Of a DNA stretch of 64,000 bases, positions 18,167 through 25,929 are shown one piece after another (within the stretch, counting starts at the first letter, position 1; every line of letters begins with the position of its first letter). The position numbers and the translations under genes are program-made. This DNA comes from Pelomonas asaccharophilus_A (GTDB lineage: Bacteria; Pseudomonadota; Gammaproteobacteria; Burkholderiales; Burkholderiaceae_C). The notes beneath the pieces are model-generated. The model was not told the origin of the DNA and did no database searches. It worked only from the letters and a program-made list of their open reading frames with translations. The stretch covers positions 186,001 to 250,000 of the forward strand of contig NZ_JAVDXV010000008.1 of NCBI RefSeq assembly GCF_031458115.1, written 5' to 3'.

Positions 18167-18239
18167 GGACTCCTGCAGGGCCGCCCCAAAGGAGGCCTGC
18201 GCCCCCTCGGGGGGCAGCAAACAAAGTGAGCGTGGGGGC
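18167..18239 (-). repeat. Interspersed repeat, copy A (upstream of rfbA)
   Basis: In the rfbA sense the element starts GCCCCCACGCTCACTTTG, continues through the hairpin CCCCCCGAGGGGGC and ends GCAGGAGTCC, 5 bases before the rfbA ATG. The same arrangement recurs at 62702-62800 before pyrB: same order, same orientation to the downstream gene, and the same distance to the start. The terminal GGAG serves as the ribosome-binding site in both. Sequences of this type are common between genes in Burkholderiales, from general knowledge; the role is not established. Confidence 0.8.
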
Positions 18240-18252
18240 GTCAAGATGGGCC

Positions 18253-19134
18253 TCAGAGGATCTCGTTCAACATGCGTTCCACGCCTTGCTGCCAGTGGGG
18301 CAGGCGCAGGCCGAAGCGTTGCTGCAGCTTGGCCGTGGACAGGCGCGAGTTCAGCGGCCGCCTGGCGGGCGTCGGGTAGTCGCTGGTCGGGATCGGCAGG
18401 ATCTGGTCCGGTGCGACCTTGATGAGCTTGCCGCGCGCACGTGCAAACTCGATGACGAAGCGAGCGTACTCATGCCAGTTGGTCTCGCCTGCGGCAGCGG
18501 CGTGATAGGTGCCAGTCAGCGCGGGGTTCACGCGCGCGGCGCGCAGCATGTGCGTCGTCAAGTCGGCCAACAGATCGGCGCCGGTAGGAGCGCCGACCTG
18601 GTCGGCGATGACCTTGAGCTGATCGCGCTCCGCGGCCAGGCGCAGCATGGTCTTGGCGAAGTTGCCGCCGCGAGCGGCGTAGACCCAGCTGGTGCGCAGG
18701 ATCAGGTGCTGACAGCCACTGGCACGGATGGCGTCCTCGCCCTCGGCCTTGGTGGCGCCATAGACGCTCAACGGCGCGATGGGGGCGTCTTCGTTGCGGG
18801 GCTGATCGCCGCTGCCGTCGAAGACGTAGTCGGTGGAGTAGTGCACCATCAAGGCGCCCAGCCGCTTGGCTTCGATGGCCAGCAGGGCTGGCGTCGTTGC
18901 GTTGATCTGGCGGGCCAGGTCAGGTTCGCTCTCGGCCTTGTCGACGGCGGTGTGTGCCGCCGAGTTGACGATGACCTGTGGCGCCAACGCCTGCACACGG
19001 GCCAGCAACTGATCGGGCTGCGTGAAGTCGCCACCGTCGTCGAAGTCCAGCGCGACGACTTCACCCGCCACCGCGAGCGAGCGCTGCAGTTCCCAGCCGA
19101 CCTGGCCACCCTTGCCGAGCAACAGGATCTTCAT
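18253..19134 (-). CDS. rfbD: dTDP-4-dehydrorhamnose reductase
   Basis: A 293-residue NADPH-dependent reductase for the last step of dTDP-L-rhamnose synthesis. It opens with ILLLGKGGQVGWELQRSL (dinucleotide-binding), has VNSAAHTAVDKAE near residue 63, STDYVFDGSG near residue 102 and the catalytic YGATKAEGE near residue 129. The open frame runs to 19215, but ATG 19134 gives the canonical N-terminus and an ATGA overlap with the rfbB stop. There are 91 bases to rfbA, mostly an interspersed repeat. Confidence 0.95.
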   Translation of the reverse strand: MKILLLGKGGQVGWELQRSLAVAGEVVALDFDDGGDFTQPDQLLARVQALAPQVIVNSAAHTAVDKAESEPDLARQINATTPALLAIEAKRLGALMVHYSTDYVFDGSGDQPRNEDAPIAPLSVYGATKAEGEDAIRASGCQHLILRTSWVYAARGGNFAKTMLRLAAERDQLKVIADQVGAPTGADLLADLTTHMLRAARVNPALTGTYHAAAAGETNWHEYARFVIEFARARGKLIKVAPDQILPIPTSDYPTPARRPLNSRLSTAKLQQRFGLRLPHWQQGVERMLNEIL

Positions 19135-20189
19135 GCGGCGTACTGCTTGTTGACCCAGTCCTTGTAGGCGCCGCTTTGCACGCGGGCGACCCACTCGGGA
19201 TGGTCGAGGTACCACTGCACCGTCTTGCGGATGCCGGTCTCGAAGGTCTCTGCCGGACGCCAGCCCAGCTCGCGTTCGATCTTGCGGGCATCGATGGCGT
19301 AGCGGCGGTCGTGACCGGGACGGTCCTTCACGTACGTGATGAGTCGTTCGTAGGGTCCTTCGGCAGAAGGCTTGAGTTCATCCAGCAGCGCGCACACCGT
19401 CTTCACGATGTCGATGTTGGCCTTCTCGTTCCAGCCGCCGATGTTGTAGGTCTCGCCCAACTTGCCGCCGGCCAGCACGGCGCGGATGCCGCTGCAGTGG
19501 TCGGTCACGTACAGCCAATCGCGGATCTGCTGTCCGTCGCCGTAGACGGGCAGGGGCTTCGCCGCAAGCGCATTGACGATCATCAGCGGTATCAGCTTCT
19601 CGGGGAAGTGATAGGGCCCGTAGTTGTTGGAGCAGTTGGTCGTGACGACCGGCAGGCCATAGGTGTGGTGCCAGGCGCGCACGAGGTGGTCGCTGGCGGC
19701 CTTGCTGGCCGAGTAGGGGCTGTTGGGCTCGTAGGGATTGGTCTCGGCGAAGGGCGGGTCCGTGGGCTTCAGCGAGCCATAGACCTCGTCGGTCGACACA
19801 TGGTGGAACCGAAAGGCCGCCTTGGCCTCGCCTTCCAGCGGGCCCCAGTAGGCGCGAGCGGCCTCCAGCAGCGTGAAGGTGCCATCCACGTTGGTCTTCA
19901 TGAAGGCGCCAGGGCCGTGGATGGAGCGGTCCACATGGCTCTCCGCCGCGAAGTGCACGATGGCGCGCGGCTGATGCTTCGCCAGCAGGCTGTCGACCAG
20001 CGCGCGGTCGCAGATGTCGCCCTTGACGAAGATGTGCCGCGCGTCGCCGTGCAGGCTGCTGAGGTTTTCGGGGTTGCCCGCGTAGGTCAGCACATCGAGA
20101 TTGACCACGGGCTCATCCGACTGACGCAGCCAGTCGAGCACGAAGTTGCTGCCGATGAAGCCGGCGCCGCCGGTGACGAGGATGGTCAT
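19131..20189 (-). CDS. rfbB: dTDP-glucose 4,6-dehydratase
   Basis: A 352-residue extended SDR enzyme making dTDP-4-keto-6-deoxyglucose. NAD site TGGAGFIGSNFVLDW at residues 6-20; FAAESHVDRSIHGP near residue 80; HVSTDEVYGSL near residue 128 and catalytic YSASKAASDHLVRAW near residue 157. NCSNNYGPYHFPEKLIPL and YVTDHCSGI further down are typical RmlB text. It lies 3 bases from manC upstream and overlaps rfbD by four bases, so the order is manC-rfbB-rfbD-rfbA-rfbC in one operon. Confidence 0.96.
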   Translation of the reverse strand: MTILVTGGAGFIGSNFVLDWLRQSDEPVVNLDVLTYAGNPENLSSLHGDARHIFVKGDICDRALVDSLLAKHQPRAIVHFAAESHVDRSIHGPGAFMKTNVDGTFTLLEAARAYWGPLEGEAKAAFRFHHVSTDEVYGSLKPTDPPFAETNPYEPNSPYSASKAASDHLVRAWHHTYGLPVVTTNCSNNYGPYHFPEKLIPLMIVNALAAKPLPVYGDGQQIRDWLYVTDHCSGIRAVLAGGKLGETYNIGGWNEKANIDIVKTVCALLDELKPSAEGPYERLITYVKDRPGHDRRYAIDARKIERELGWRPAETFETGIRKTVQWYLDHPEWVARVQSGAYKDWVNKQYAA

Positions 20190-20192
20190 GGA

Positions 20193-21626
20193 TCAGGTCC
20201 TGCCGTAGGTGTCTTCGAAGCGGACGATGTCGTCCTCGCCCAGATAGGAGCCGGACTGCACCTCGATGATCTCCAGCGGCACCTTGCCGGGATTGGCCAG
20301 GCGGTGGGTCTGTCCCAGCGGGATGTAGGTGGACTGGTTCTCGGTCAGCAGGATGGTCTTGTCGCCATTGACGATCTCGGCCGTGCCCGACACCACGATC
20401 CAGTGCTCGGCGCGGTGATGGTGCATCTGCAGGCTCAGCGAGGCGCCCGGCTTCACCATGATGCGCTTGACCTGGTGACGCGGACCGTTGTCGATGCTGT
20501 CGTACCAGCCCCAGGGGCGGTGCACCTTGCGGTGCAGCGCATGCTCGCCACGCTGCTCGGCACCGAGGCGGTTGACGATCTGCTTGACCTCCTGGCTGCG
20601 TGAACGGTCGCTGACCAGCACGGCATCCGCGGTTTCGACAACCACGACATCCTTCAGGCCGACCACACCCACCAGGCGGCTGGTCGCGTGCACCAACGTG
20701 TTCTGGCTGTCGGTGATGATGGCGTCGCCGACGAAGGCGTTGCCGGCCCCGTCCTTCTCGGCCACCTGCCAGACAGCCTCCCAGGCGCCGAGGTCGTTCC
20801 AGCCGGCATCCAGCGCAACCATGCGCAGCGGAATGTCGGTGCCGGGGCAGCGCTCCATGACGGCGTAGTCGACCGATTCGCTGGGCACGGCCGCGAACTC
20901 GGCCTTGCCGGGGCGCACGAACTTGCCATCGCTCTTGCGCACGTTCCAAGAGGCCTTCGTGGCTTCGGCGATGTCCGGGCGGAAACGCTCCAGCGCCTTC
21001 ATCCAGACGCTGGCGCGCAGCACGAACATGCCGCTGTTCCAGTAGTAGCCGCCTTCGGCGAGGTACTTCTCGGCAGTCGCCAGGTTGGGCTTCTCGACAA
21101 ACTGTGCGACGGCCAGACCGCCGTTGTCCTGCGTCGTGCGGATATAGCCGTACCCCGTCTCCGGGCGATCCGGCGTGATGCCCAGGATGGCGATGGCGCC
21201 TTCGGCTGCGATGCGGATTGCGTCTTGGAGCGCTGCCGTGAACGCGGCCGGTTGCGTAACGGTCTGGTCAGCAGGAGTGACGACAAGCACCGGATCGGTG
21301 CCGCCTTCCAGTGCGGCCAGCGCGGCCAGCGTCAACGCGGGTGCCGTGTTGCGGCCTTGCGGCTCCAGCACCACACTGCTGGGGTCCTGCTTGATTTCGC
21401 GCAGCTGATCCAGTACGAGGAAGCGATGCTCGTCATTGCCGACGATGCAGGGCGGGGACAGCTCGAAGTCGGGACCCGCAAGCGCGGCCAGCCGGCGCGC
21501 GGCCAACTGGAAAAGACTCTCATTGCCAGACAACACCAGGAACTGCTTGGGATAGCCGGCACGCGACAGCGGCCACAGGCGGGTGCCGGAGCCGCCGGCC
21601 ATGATGACGGGCAGGACTTGGGTCAT
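20193..21626 (-). CDS. manC: Mannose-1-phosphate guanylyltransferase / mannose-6-phosphate isomerase
   Basis: A 477-residue two-domain enzyme (AlgA/CpsB/ManC type). The N-terminal pyrophosphorylase has VIMAGGSGTRLWPLSRAGYP with PKQF, and FVEKPN near residue 160. The C-terminal type II isomerase cupin has HRPWGWYDSIDNG near residue 365 and LSLQMHHHRAEHWIVVSG near residue 395. It makes GDP-mannose for the exopolysaccharide. The frame is open to 21677, but ATG 21626 restores the family N-terminus and forms an ATGA overlap with galE. No phosphomannomutase gene is in the window. Confidence 0.94.
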   Translation of the reverse strand: MTQVLPVIMAGGSGTRLWPLSRAGYPKQFLVLSGNESLFQLAARRLAALAGPDFELSPPCIVGNDEHRFLVLDQLREIKQDPSSVVLEPQGRNTAPALTLAALAALEGGTDPVLVVTPADQTVTQPAAFTAALQDAIRIAAEGAIAILGITPDRPETGYGYIRTTQDNGGLAVAQFVEKPNLATAEKYLAEGGYYWNSGMFVLRASVWMKALERFRPDIAEATKASWNVRKSDGKFVRPGKAEFAAVPSESVDYAVMERCPGTDIPLRMVALDAGWNDLGAWEAVWQVAEKDGAGNAFVGDAIITDSQNTLVHATSRLVGVVGLKDVVVVETADAVLVSDRSRSQEVKQIVNRLGAEQRGEHALHRKVHRPWGWYDSIDNGPRHQVKRIMVKPGASLSLQMHHHRAEHWIVVSGTAEIVNGDKTILLTENQSTYIPLGQTHRLANPGKVPLEIIEVQSGSYLGEDDIVRFEDTYGRT

Positions 21627-22639
21627 GAACTGAATCCGTGAGGGTTGAGTTGTTGCCAGCGCCAGCTGTCCTGGCACATGCGGTCGAGATCCAGCTTGGC
21701 CTCCCAGCCAAGCATTTCGCGGGCCAGGGCCGGATCGGCCCAGCAGGCGGCGACGTCGCCCGGACGGCGGGCGACGATGTCGTAAGGCACGTTGCGGCCG
21801 CTGGCGGCCTCGTAGGCGCGCACCAGGTCCAGCACGCTATAGCCGCGGCCGGTGCCGAGATTGACGGTCAGCGACCCGGTGTTGGCCAGCAGCCAGCGCA
21901 GCGCCGCGACATGGCCCTCGGCCAGGTCGGTGACGTGGATGTAGTCGCGTACGCCGGTGCCGTCGGGCGTGGCGTAGTCGTTCCCGAACACGGACAGACG
22001 GGCGCGCCGGCCCACGGCCACCTGCGCGACGTAGGGCATCAGGTTGTTGGGCGTGCCGCGCGGGTCTTCGCCGATGCGGCCGCTCTCGTGGGCGCCCACC
22101 GGGTTGAAATAACGCAGGCAGGCGGTCTGCCAGGTGGCATCGGCGATACCCAGATCACGCAGGATCTGCTCGCCCATCAGCTTGGTCGCCCCATAAGGGT
22201 TGGTCGACGACGTTGCCGCATCCTCACGCAATGGCAGCGTCTCCGGGGCACCATAGACCGTGGCGCTGGAACTGAAGACGATGCGCGTGCAGCCGTGCCG
22301 TTTCATCGCCTCGCAGGTATTGACGAGGCCGCCAAGGTTGTTGCGGTAGTAGGCCAGCGGCTGCGCCACCGATTCGCCCACCGCCTTGAAGGCCGCGAAA
22401 TGCACGACGGCCGATGGTCGATAACGCTCGAAGATCTCGTCCATCGCTGCCGGATCGCAGACGTCGGCACGCTCGAACTCGATGGGTGCGCTGGCCAGTT
22501 CGCCCAGGCGCTCCAATACGTGTGGTGAGCTGTTGACGAAGTTGTCGACACCGACGACACGGTAGCCGGCCTGCTGCAAAGCAAGCCATGTGTGGGAGGC
22601 GATGTATCCGGCGGCGCCGGTGAGCAGGACGGTCGTCAT
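21623..22639 (-). CDS. galE: UDP-glucose 4-epimerase
   Basis: A 338-residue extended SDR epimerase interconverting UDP-glucose and UDP-galactose. The NAD motif reads TGAAGYIASH where most GalE proteins have TGGAGYIGSH, two Gly-to-Ala changes that keep the first and third structural glycines. Other signatures are VDNFVNSSPHVLERL near residue 31, catalytic YGATKLMGEQI near residue 150, and YFNPVGAHESGRIGED near residue 178. The stop overlaps manC and the start overlaps the epsL stop (TGATG), so the operon is tightly coupled. Confidence 0.93.
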   Translation of the reverse strand: MTTVLLTGAAGYIASHTWLALQQAGYRVVGVDNFVNSSPHVLERLGELASAPIEFERADVCDPAAMDEIFERYRPSAVVHFAAFKAVGESVAQPLAYYRNNLGGLVNTCEAMKRHGCTRIVFSSSATVYGAPETLPLREDAATSSTNPYGATKLMGEQILRDLGIADATWQTACLRYFNPVGAHESGRIGEDPRGTPNNLMPYVAQVAVGRRARLSVFGNDYATPDGTGVRDYIHVTDLAEGHVAALRWLLANTGSLTVNLGTGRGYSVLDLVRAYEAASGRNVPYDIVARRPGDVAACWADPALAREMLGWEAKLDLDRMCQDSWRWQQLNPHGFSS

Positions 22640-23883
22640 CAGTCGAAGATGGCTTGGCCAGTACAGCCATAGCTGTTGGCGCTGTAGGCGTATAGGGCAA
22701 TGCTGCTGTCGCGGCTGGCGCGGTCGTACTGGCAGACCACGCTCAACCCGCGCGACACAGTCCAGCGCAGTCCGATGTTGTAGAGCTTTGTGTCGTCCAT
22801 CGCGTCGGCCACCGTCGCGCCTGAACTGCTTGTACGGCGTCCGACCCGGCTGCTGGTCTTGGCGCTGATGTTCACCTTGCTGGTCAACGCGTAGCTGCCG
22901 CCGAGTTGCCAGGAGGTGTAAACACGGTCGAGGTCTGCCGCCTGGACGACGCTTTCCTGCCCCGTGTCACGAGAGTACTGGAGATTGAACTGCACCTTGC
23001 CAGTGGGCTGCCAGTCCCATCCCACCGAACCGGTCGTGCCACTGAAGTCGCGCAGCCCATCCAGGCTGTTCTCGCTGCGGCTGCGACTGATCCGCGTATT
23101 CAGGGTGCTGCTGCCGCCCGTCGCCCATCGAGCCGTCAAATCGATGTCGCGACGGTCGTAGTCGTTGGGTGCGCTGACCACGACAGGCTTCAACGTGCCC
23201 GGATCGATGGCAAGGCCCACCGGGTAGCGGGGATTCTTGCCCTTGGTTTGCCGCCCGACCACGCCCAGGCGCAGGCTGGCCCCCGGCGTGGCGTAAATAC
23301 CCAGCGAGCCCGTGTCCTGGTTGTAGATGAAGCGCGCGTACTCCTCGGCACTGAAATTGCGGCGCTTGTGCGTCCAGCCGCCCTCCAGCGTGTAGCGCGT
23401 CAGGACGCCCAGACGTGCGATAGCCTGGTATTCATCGTTGCGTTCGATGTTCTTCTTGAAGATCGGATCAATGCCATTGCCGATGTTGAAATCGGCCAGC
23501 GAGCGACTTGATTTGGCGCTGAGCACACCGGACAGGTTGCCCACGGTCTGCCAGTTCAGCGCGCCGCGCACGTTGTATGCACGGTTGTTCAGATCCTTGT
23601 TGGACGAGTAGCGGTTGTCTTGCAGGCTGCCGTCCAGTGTCAGGCGCTGCCGCCCCAGGCGCTGGTCGGTGCCGGCCACGAGGCCGCCGGTAACGACGGT
23701 GTCGTCGTTGGTGGCGCTCGACTGGCGGTAGACGTTGGAGACACGCGAAGCACCCAGCGTCACACCTGCGTAGAACGGCTTCGTGTCGTCCGTCTGTGCC
23801 CGGGCCGGTGCCGACAACGCGGCCACCAATGCCAGCAGCAGCGGAGACGACAGGCGGGCAGGAAGGTTGGTCTTAATAGGCAT
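22639..23883 (-). CDS. epsL: EpsL-type exopolysaccharide outer-membrane barrel protein
   Basis: A 414-residue protein with a Sec signal (LLLALVAALSAPARAQ) and a mature part of alternating polar/hydrophobic strands, typical of a large outer-membrane beta-barrel: FYAGVTLGASRVSNVYR, LTLDGSLQDNRYSS, RDIDLTARWATGGSSTLNTR, ending in an aromatic-residue strand (CTGQAIFD). Placement directly after the priming transferase in an exosortase-associated locus matches EpsL of PEP-CTERM exopolysaccharide systems. I infer an export pore or secretion-associated barrel. The frame is open to 23964, but ATG 23883 gives the proper signal peptide and overlaps the transferase gene by 11 bases. Confidence 0.75.
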   Translation of the reverse strand: MPIKTNLPARLSSPLLLALVAALSAPARAQTDDTKPFYAGVTLGASRVSNVYRQSSATNDDTVVTGGLVAGTDQRLGRQRLTLDGSLQDNRYSSNKDLNNRAYNVRGALNWQTVGNLSGVLSAKSSRSLADFNIGNGIDPIFKKNIERNDEYQAIARLGVLTRYTLEGGWTHKRRNFSAEEYARFIYNQDTGSLGIYATPGASLRLGVVGRQTKGKNPRYPVGLAIDPGTLKPVVVSAPNDYDRRDIDLTARWATGGSSTLNTRISRSRSENSLDGLRDFSGTTGSVGWDWQPTGKVQFNLQYSRDTGQESVVQAADLDRVYTSWQLGGSYALTSKVNISAKTSSRVGRRTSSSGATVADAMDDTKLYNIGLRWTVSRGLSVVCQYDRASRDSSIALYAYSANSYGCTGQAIFD

Positions 23884-25261
23884 GTCGGTCGAAGACCACC
23901 AGCCTGACCGTGCGCAGAATGATCTGCAGATCCAGGGCCAGCGACCAGTTGCGCAGGTATTCAAGATCGTATTCGACGCGGGCTTTCATCTTGTCGATGG
24001 TGTCGGTCTCGCCGCGCAGGCCATTGACCTGGGCCCAGCCGGTGATGCCCGGCTTGACCTTGTGGCGAACCATGTAAGCCTTGATCAGTTCGCGGTACTG
24101 CTCGTTGTGCGCGACCGCGTGCGGGCGCGGCCCCACGATGCTCATGCGGCCTTGCAGCACGTTGATGAACTGCGGCAGTTCGTCCAGCGACGTCTTGCGG
24201 ATGAAGGCGCCGAACGGGGTGATGCGCGCATCGCCCTTGGTGGCCTGTTTGACCACCGCGCCGTTGTCCTGCGTGCGCATGGAACGGAACTTGTAGACGA
24301 TGATCTCCTCGCCATCCAGGCCATTGCGGCGTTGCGCAAAGATGACCGGGCCAGGCGAGCTCAGCTTCACGCCGATGGCCAGCAGCAGCAGGATGGGCGA
24401 GATCAGCACGAGGATGATGGACGCCAGCACGATGTCGCTGATGCGCTTCATCAGCTGATTGGTGCCTGTGAACGGTGTTTCGCAGATGCCCACGACCGGC
24501 ACGCCGCTGATGTCCTTGAGCCGCCCCTGGATGATGCTGATGCCGAACACATCAGGCACGAAGTACAGCGACGCCGTGGTGCCCTGCACCTGCTCCAGCA
24601 ACTCCACGATGCGTGGCTGGGAGCCCAGTGGCAGCGTGATGTAGACGTCGCGCACGCCCTTCTCGCGCACAAACCCGGACAGTTCGGACAACGTGCCCAG
24701 CACGTTGGTGCCGGCATCCGGATGCAGTCGCTCCGGTGCGCGGTCGTCGAAATAGCCCATGCAGACAACACCCTGCGACTCGCGCAGCGCACGCTCCACC
24801 TTGTGTCCCAGCGGGCCCGCGCCCACGATCACCGCAGTGCGGCGTGCGCCAGGATCGCTGGCTCGCCAACGTTGGATCCGGCGGCCGATCTCAATGACGA
24901 TGACCTGCAGAACGGGCGTGATTGCTGCCCACCAGATCAGCACCTCGGTCTCGAAATAGTGCAGGCTGCTGGTTGCATAGCCGCACAACAGCAGGATGCC
25001 GAGCAGCATCAGCCAGGACGACACCACGTCCACGAAGGCGCTGGCCGGGTGGTCGTTGAAGCGGTTGCGGCCCGGGAAGGTCAGCGCGAACACCAGCAGA
25101 CACAACGTCAGCGTGGGGCGCATCACCGGCTCGTCGAAGTGCCCGTTCACGAGCAGGAAGGTGAGCACGATGATGCCGGGCTCGAGGAATGCCGCGAGCA
25201 GCGATTCGACCGATTGCGGTGCGCTGTAGAACGTCCTTTTGTAGCTGCGATCCTCGAACAT
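23873..25261 (-). CDS. Undecaprenyl-phosphate glucose-phosphotransferase-like priming sugar transferase
   Basis: A 462-residue membrane protein that starts repeat-unit synthesis by placing a sugar-1-phosphate on undecaprenyl phosphate. Hydrophobic helices fill the first 130 residues, then a Rossmann-like domain (VIVGAGPLGHKVERAL) near residue 145. The C-terminal catalytic domain follows: membrane segment ASIILVLISPILLLLAIGVK near residue 278, then VYKFRSMRT, KTSLDELPQFINVL, MSIVGPRPHAV and KPGITGWAQVNGLRGET. This is the WcaJ/EpsB class. Two earlier in-frame starts reach 25333; ATG 25261 fits best. It is the first gene of the minus-strand operon. Confidence 0.9.
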   Translation of the reverse strand: MFEDRSYKRTFYSAPQSVESLLAAFLEPGIIVLTFLLVNGHFDEPVMRPTLTLCLLVFALTFPGRNRFNDHPASAFVDVVSSWLMLLGILLLCGYATSSLHYFETEVLIWWAAITPVLQVIVIEIGRRIQRWRASDPGARRTAVIVGAGPLGHKVERALRESQGVVCMGYFDDRAPERLHPDAGTNVLGTLSELSGFVREKGVRDVYITLPLGSQPRIVELLEQVQGTTASLYFVPDVFGISIIQGRLKDISGVPVVGICETPFTGTNQLMKRISDIVLASIILVLISPILLLLAIGVKLSSPGPVIFAQRRNGLDGEEIIVYKFRSMRTQDNGAVVKQATKGDARITPFGAFIRKTSLDELPQFINVLQGRMSIVGPRPHAVAHNEQYRELIKAYMVRHKVKPGITGWAQVNGLRGETDTIDKMKARVEYDLEYLRNWSLALDLQIILRTVRLVVFDRHAY

Positions 25262-25392
25262 CGTGGTATTGACTTTTCCTCGGGTCGTTGCCCCGGGGTA
25301 GGCAAGAAGCGATCCAGGATTCTCCACCAACAAATTTGACAGCCGTACGGGCCACGTCCCCTATTCATGGTCCGCTGCCTACAATCCTGAAC

Positions 25393-25929
25393 ATGTCCGC
25401 ATTCAGCCTTCCGCCCTCCCTGTCGCCGCTGCTGGTGCCGGCCTTGCAGGACCGTCTCGTGCTGCTGATCAACCATGTGCTGTCGCGGGAAACCATTGCT
25501 GCGCAACGCCTTCGGCCGCTCGCCGGCCGGGGCCTTGTCGTGCACCTGCACGGCTGGCCCAAGCTGCTGCCCGCGGTGCCTGACCTGATACTTGGCGTTA
25601 CACCTGCCGGGCTGTTCGAGCGCCTTGACGTCGAGCCCGGCGGACAGGGCCATCTGCGTATCGAGATCGACGCGTCCAACCCTGCCAAGCTCGCGCTGGG
25701 GGCGTTGAATGGCGCGACGCCCTCGGTCAGCGTGCAGGGCGATGCGGCCTTCGCCGGCGAGATGCACTGGTTGATGGACAACCTGCGCTGGGACATCGAG
25801 GACGACCTGTCCGGCCTGGTCGGGCCGTTGGCCGCCCGCCAGCTGGCCCAGTTCGGGCGCGCGTTGCGCACGACGCTGGCTGGCCTGATCCGCCGCATGA
25901 CGCCGACAGCCGCTGGCAGCGCGGCATGA
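25393..25929 (+). CDS. ubiJ: Ubiquinone biosynthesis accessory factor UbiJ (SCP2 domain)
   Basis: A 178-residue protein with an SCP2-type lipid-binding domain: the middle reads GLVVHLHGWPKLLPAVPDLI and KLALGALNGATPSVSVQGDA, and the C-terminal part is helical (DLSGLVGPLAARQLAQFGRAL). Direct ATGA overlap with ubiB identifies it as UbiJ, which binds polyprenyl intermediates in the Ubi complex. The frame is open from 25288, but ATG 25393 matches family length. The 131-base gap upstream is divergent with the priming transferase gene and shows no convincing sigma-70 promoter. Confidence 0.85.
   Translation: MSAFSLPPSLSPLLVPALQDRLVLLINHVLSRETIAAQRLRPLAGRGLVVHLHGWPKLLPAVPDLILGVTPAGLFERLDVEPGGQGHLRIEIDASNPAKLALGALNGATPSVSVQGDAAFAGEMHWLMDNLRWDIEDDLSGLVGPLAARQLAQFGRALRTTLAGLIRRMTPTAAGSAA

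Noticed and set aside
25336..25385. TTGACA (25336) and TACAAT (25380) as a ubiJ promoter
   Set aside because: The boxes are 38 bases apart, far from the 16 to 18 needed; no better pair was found.
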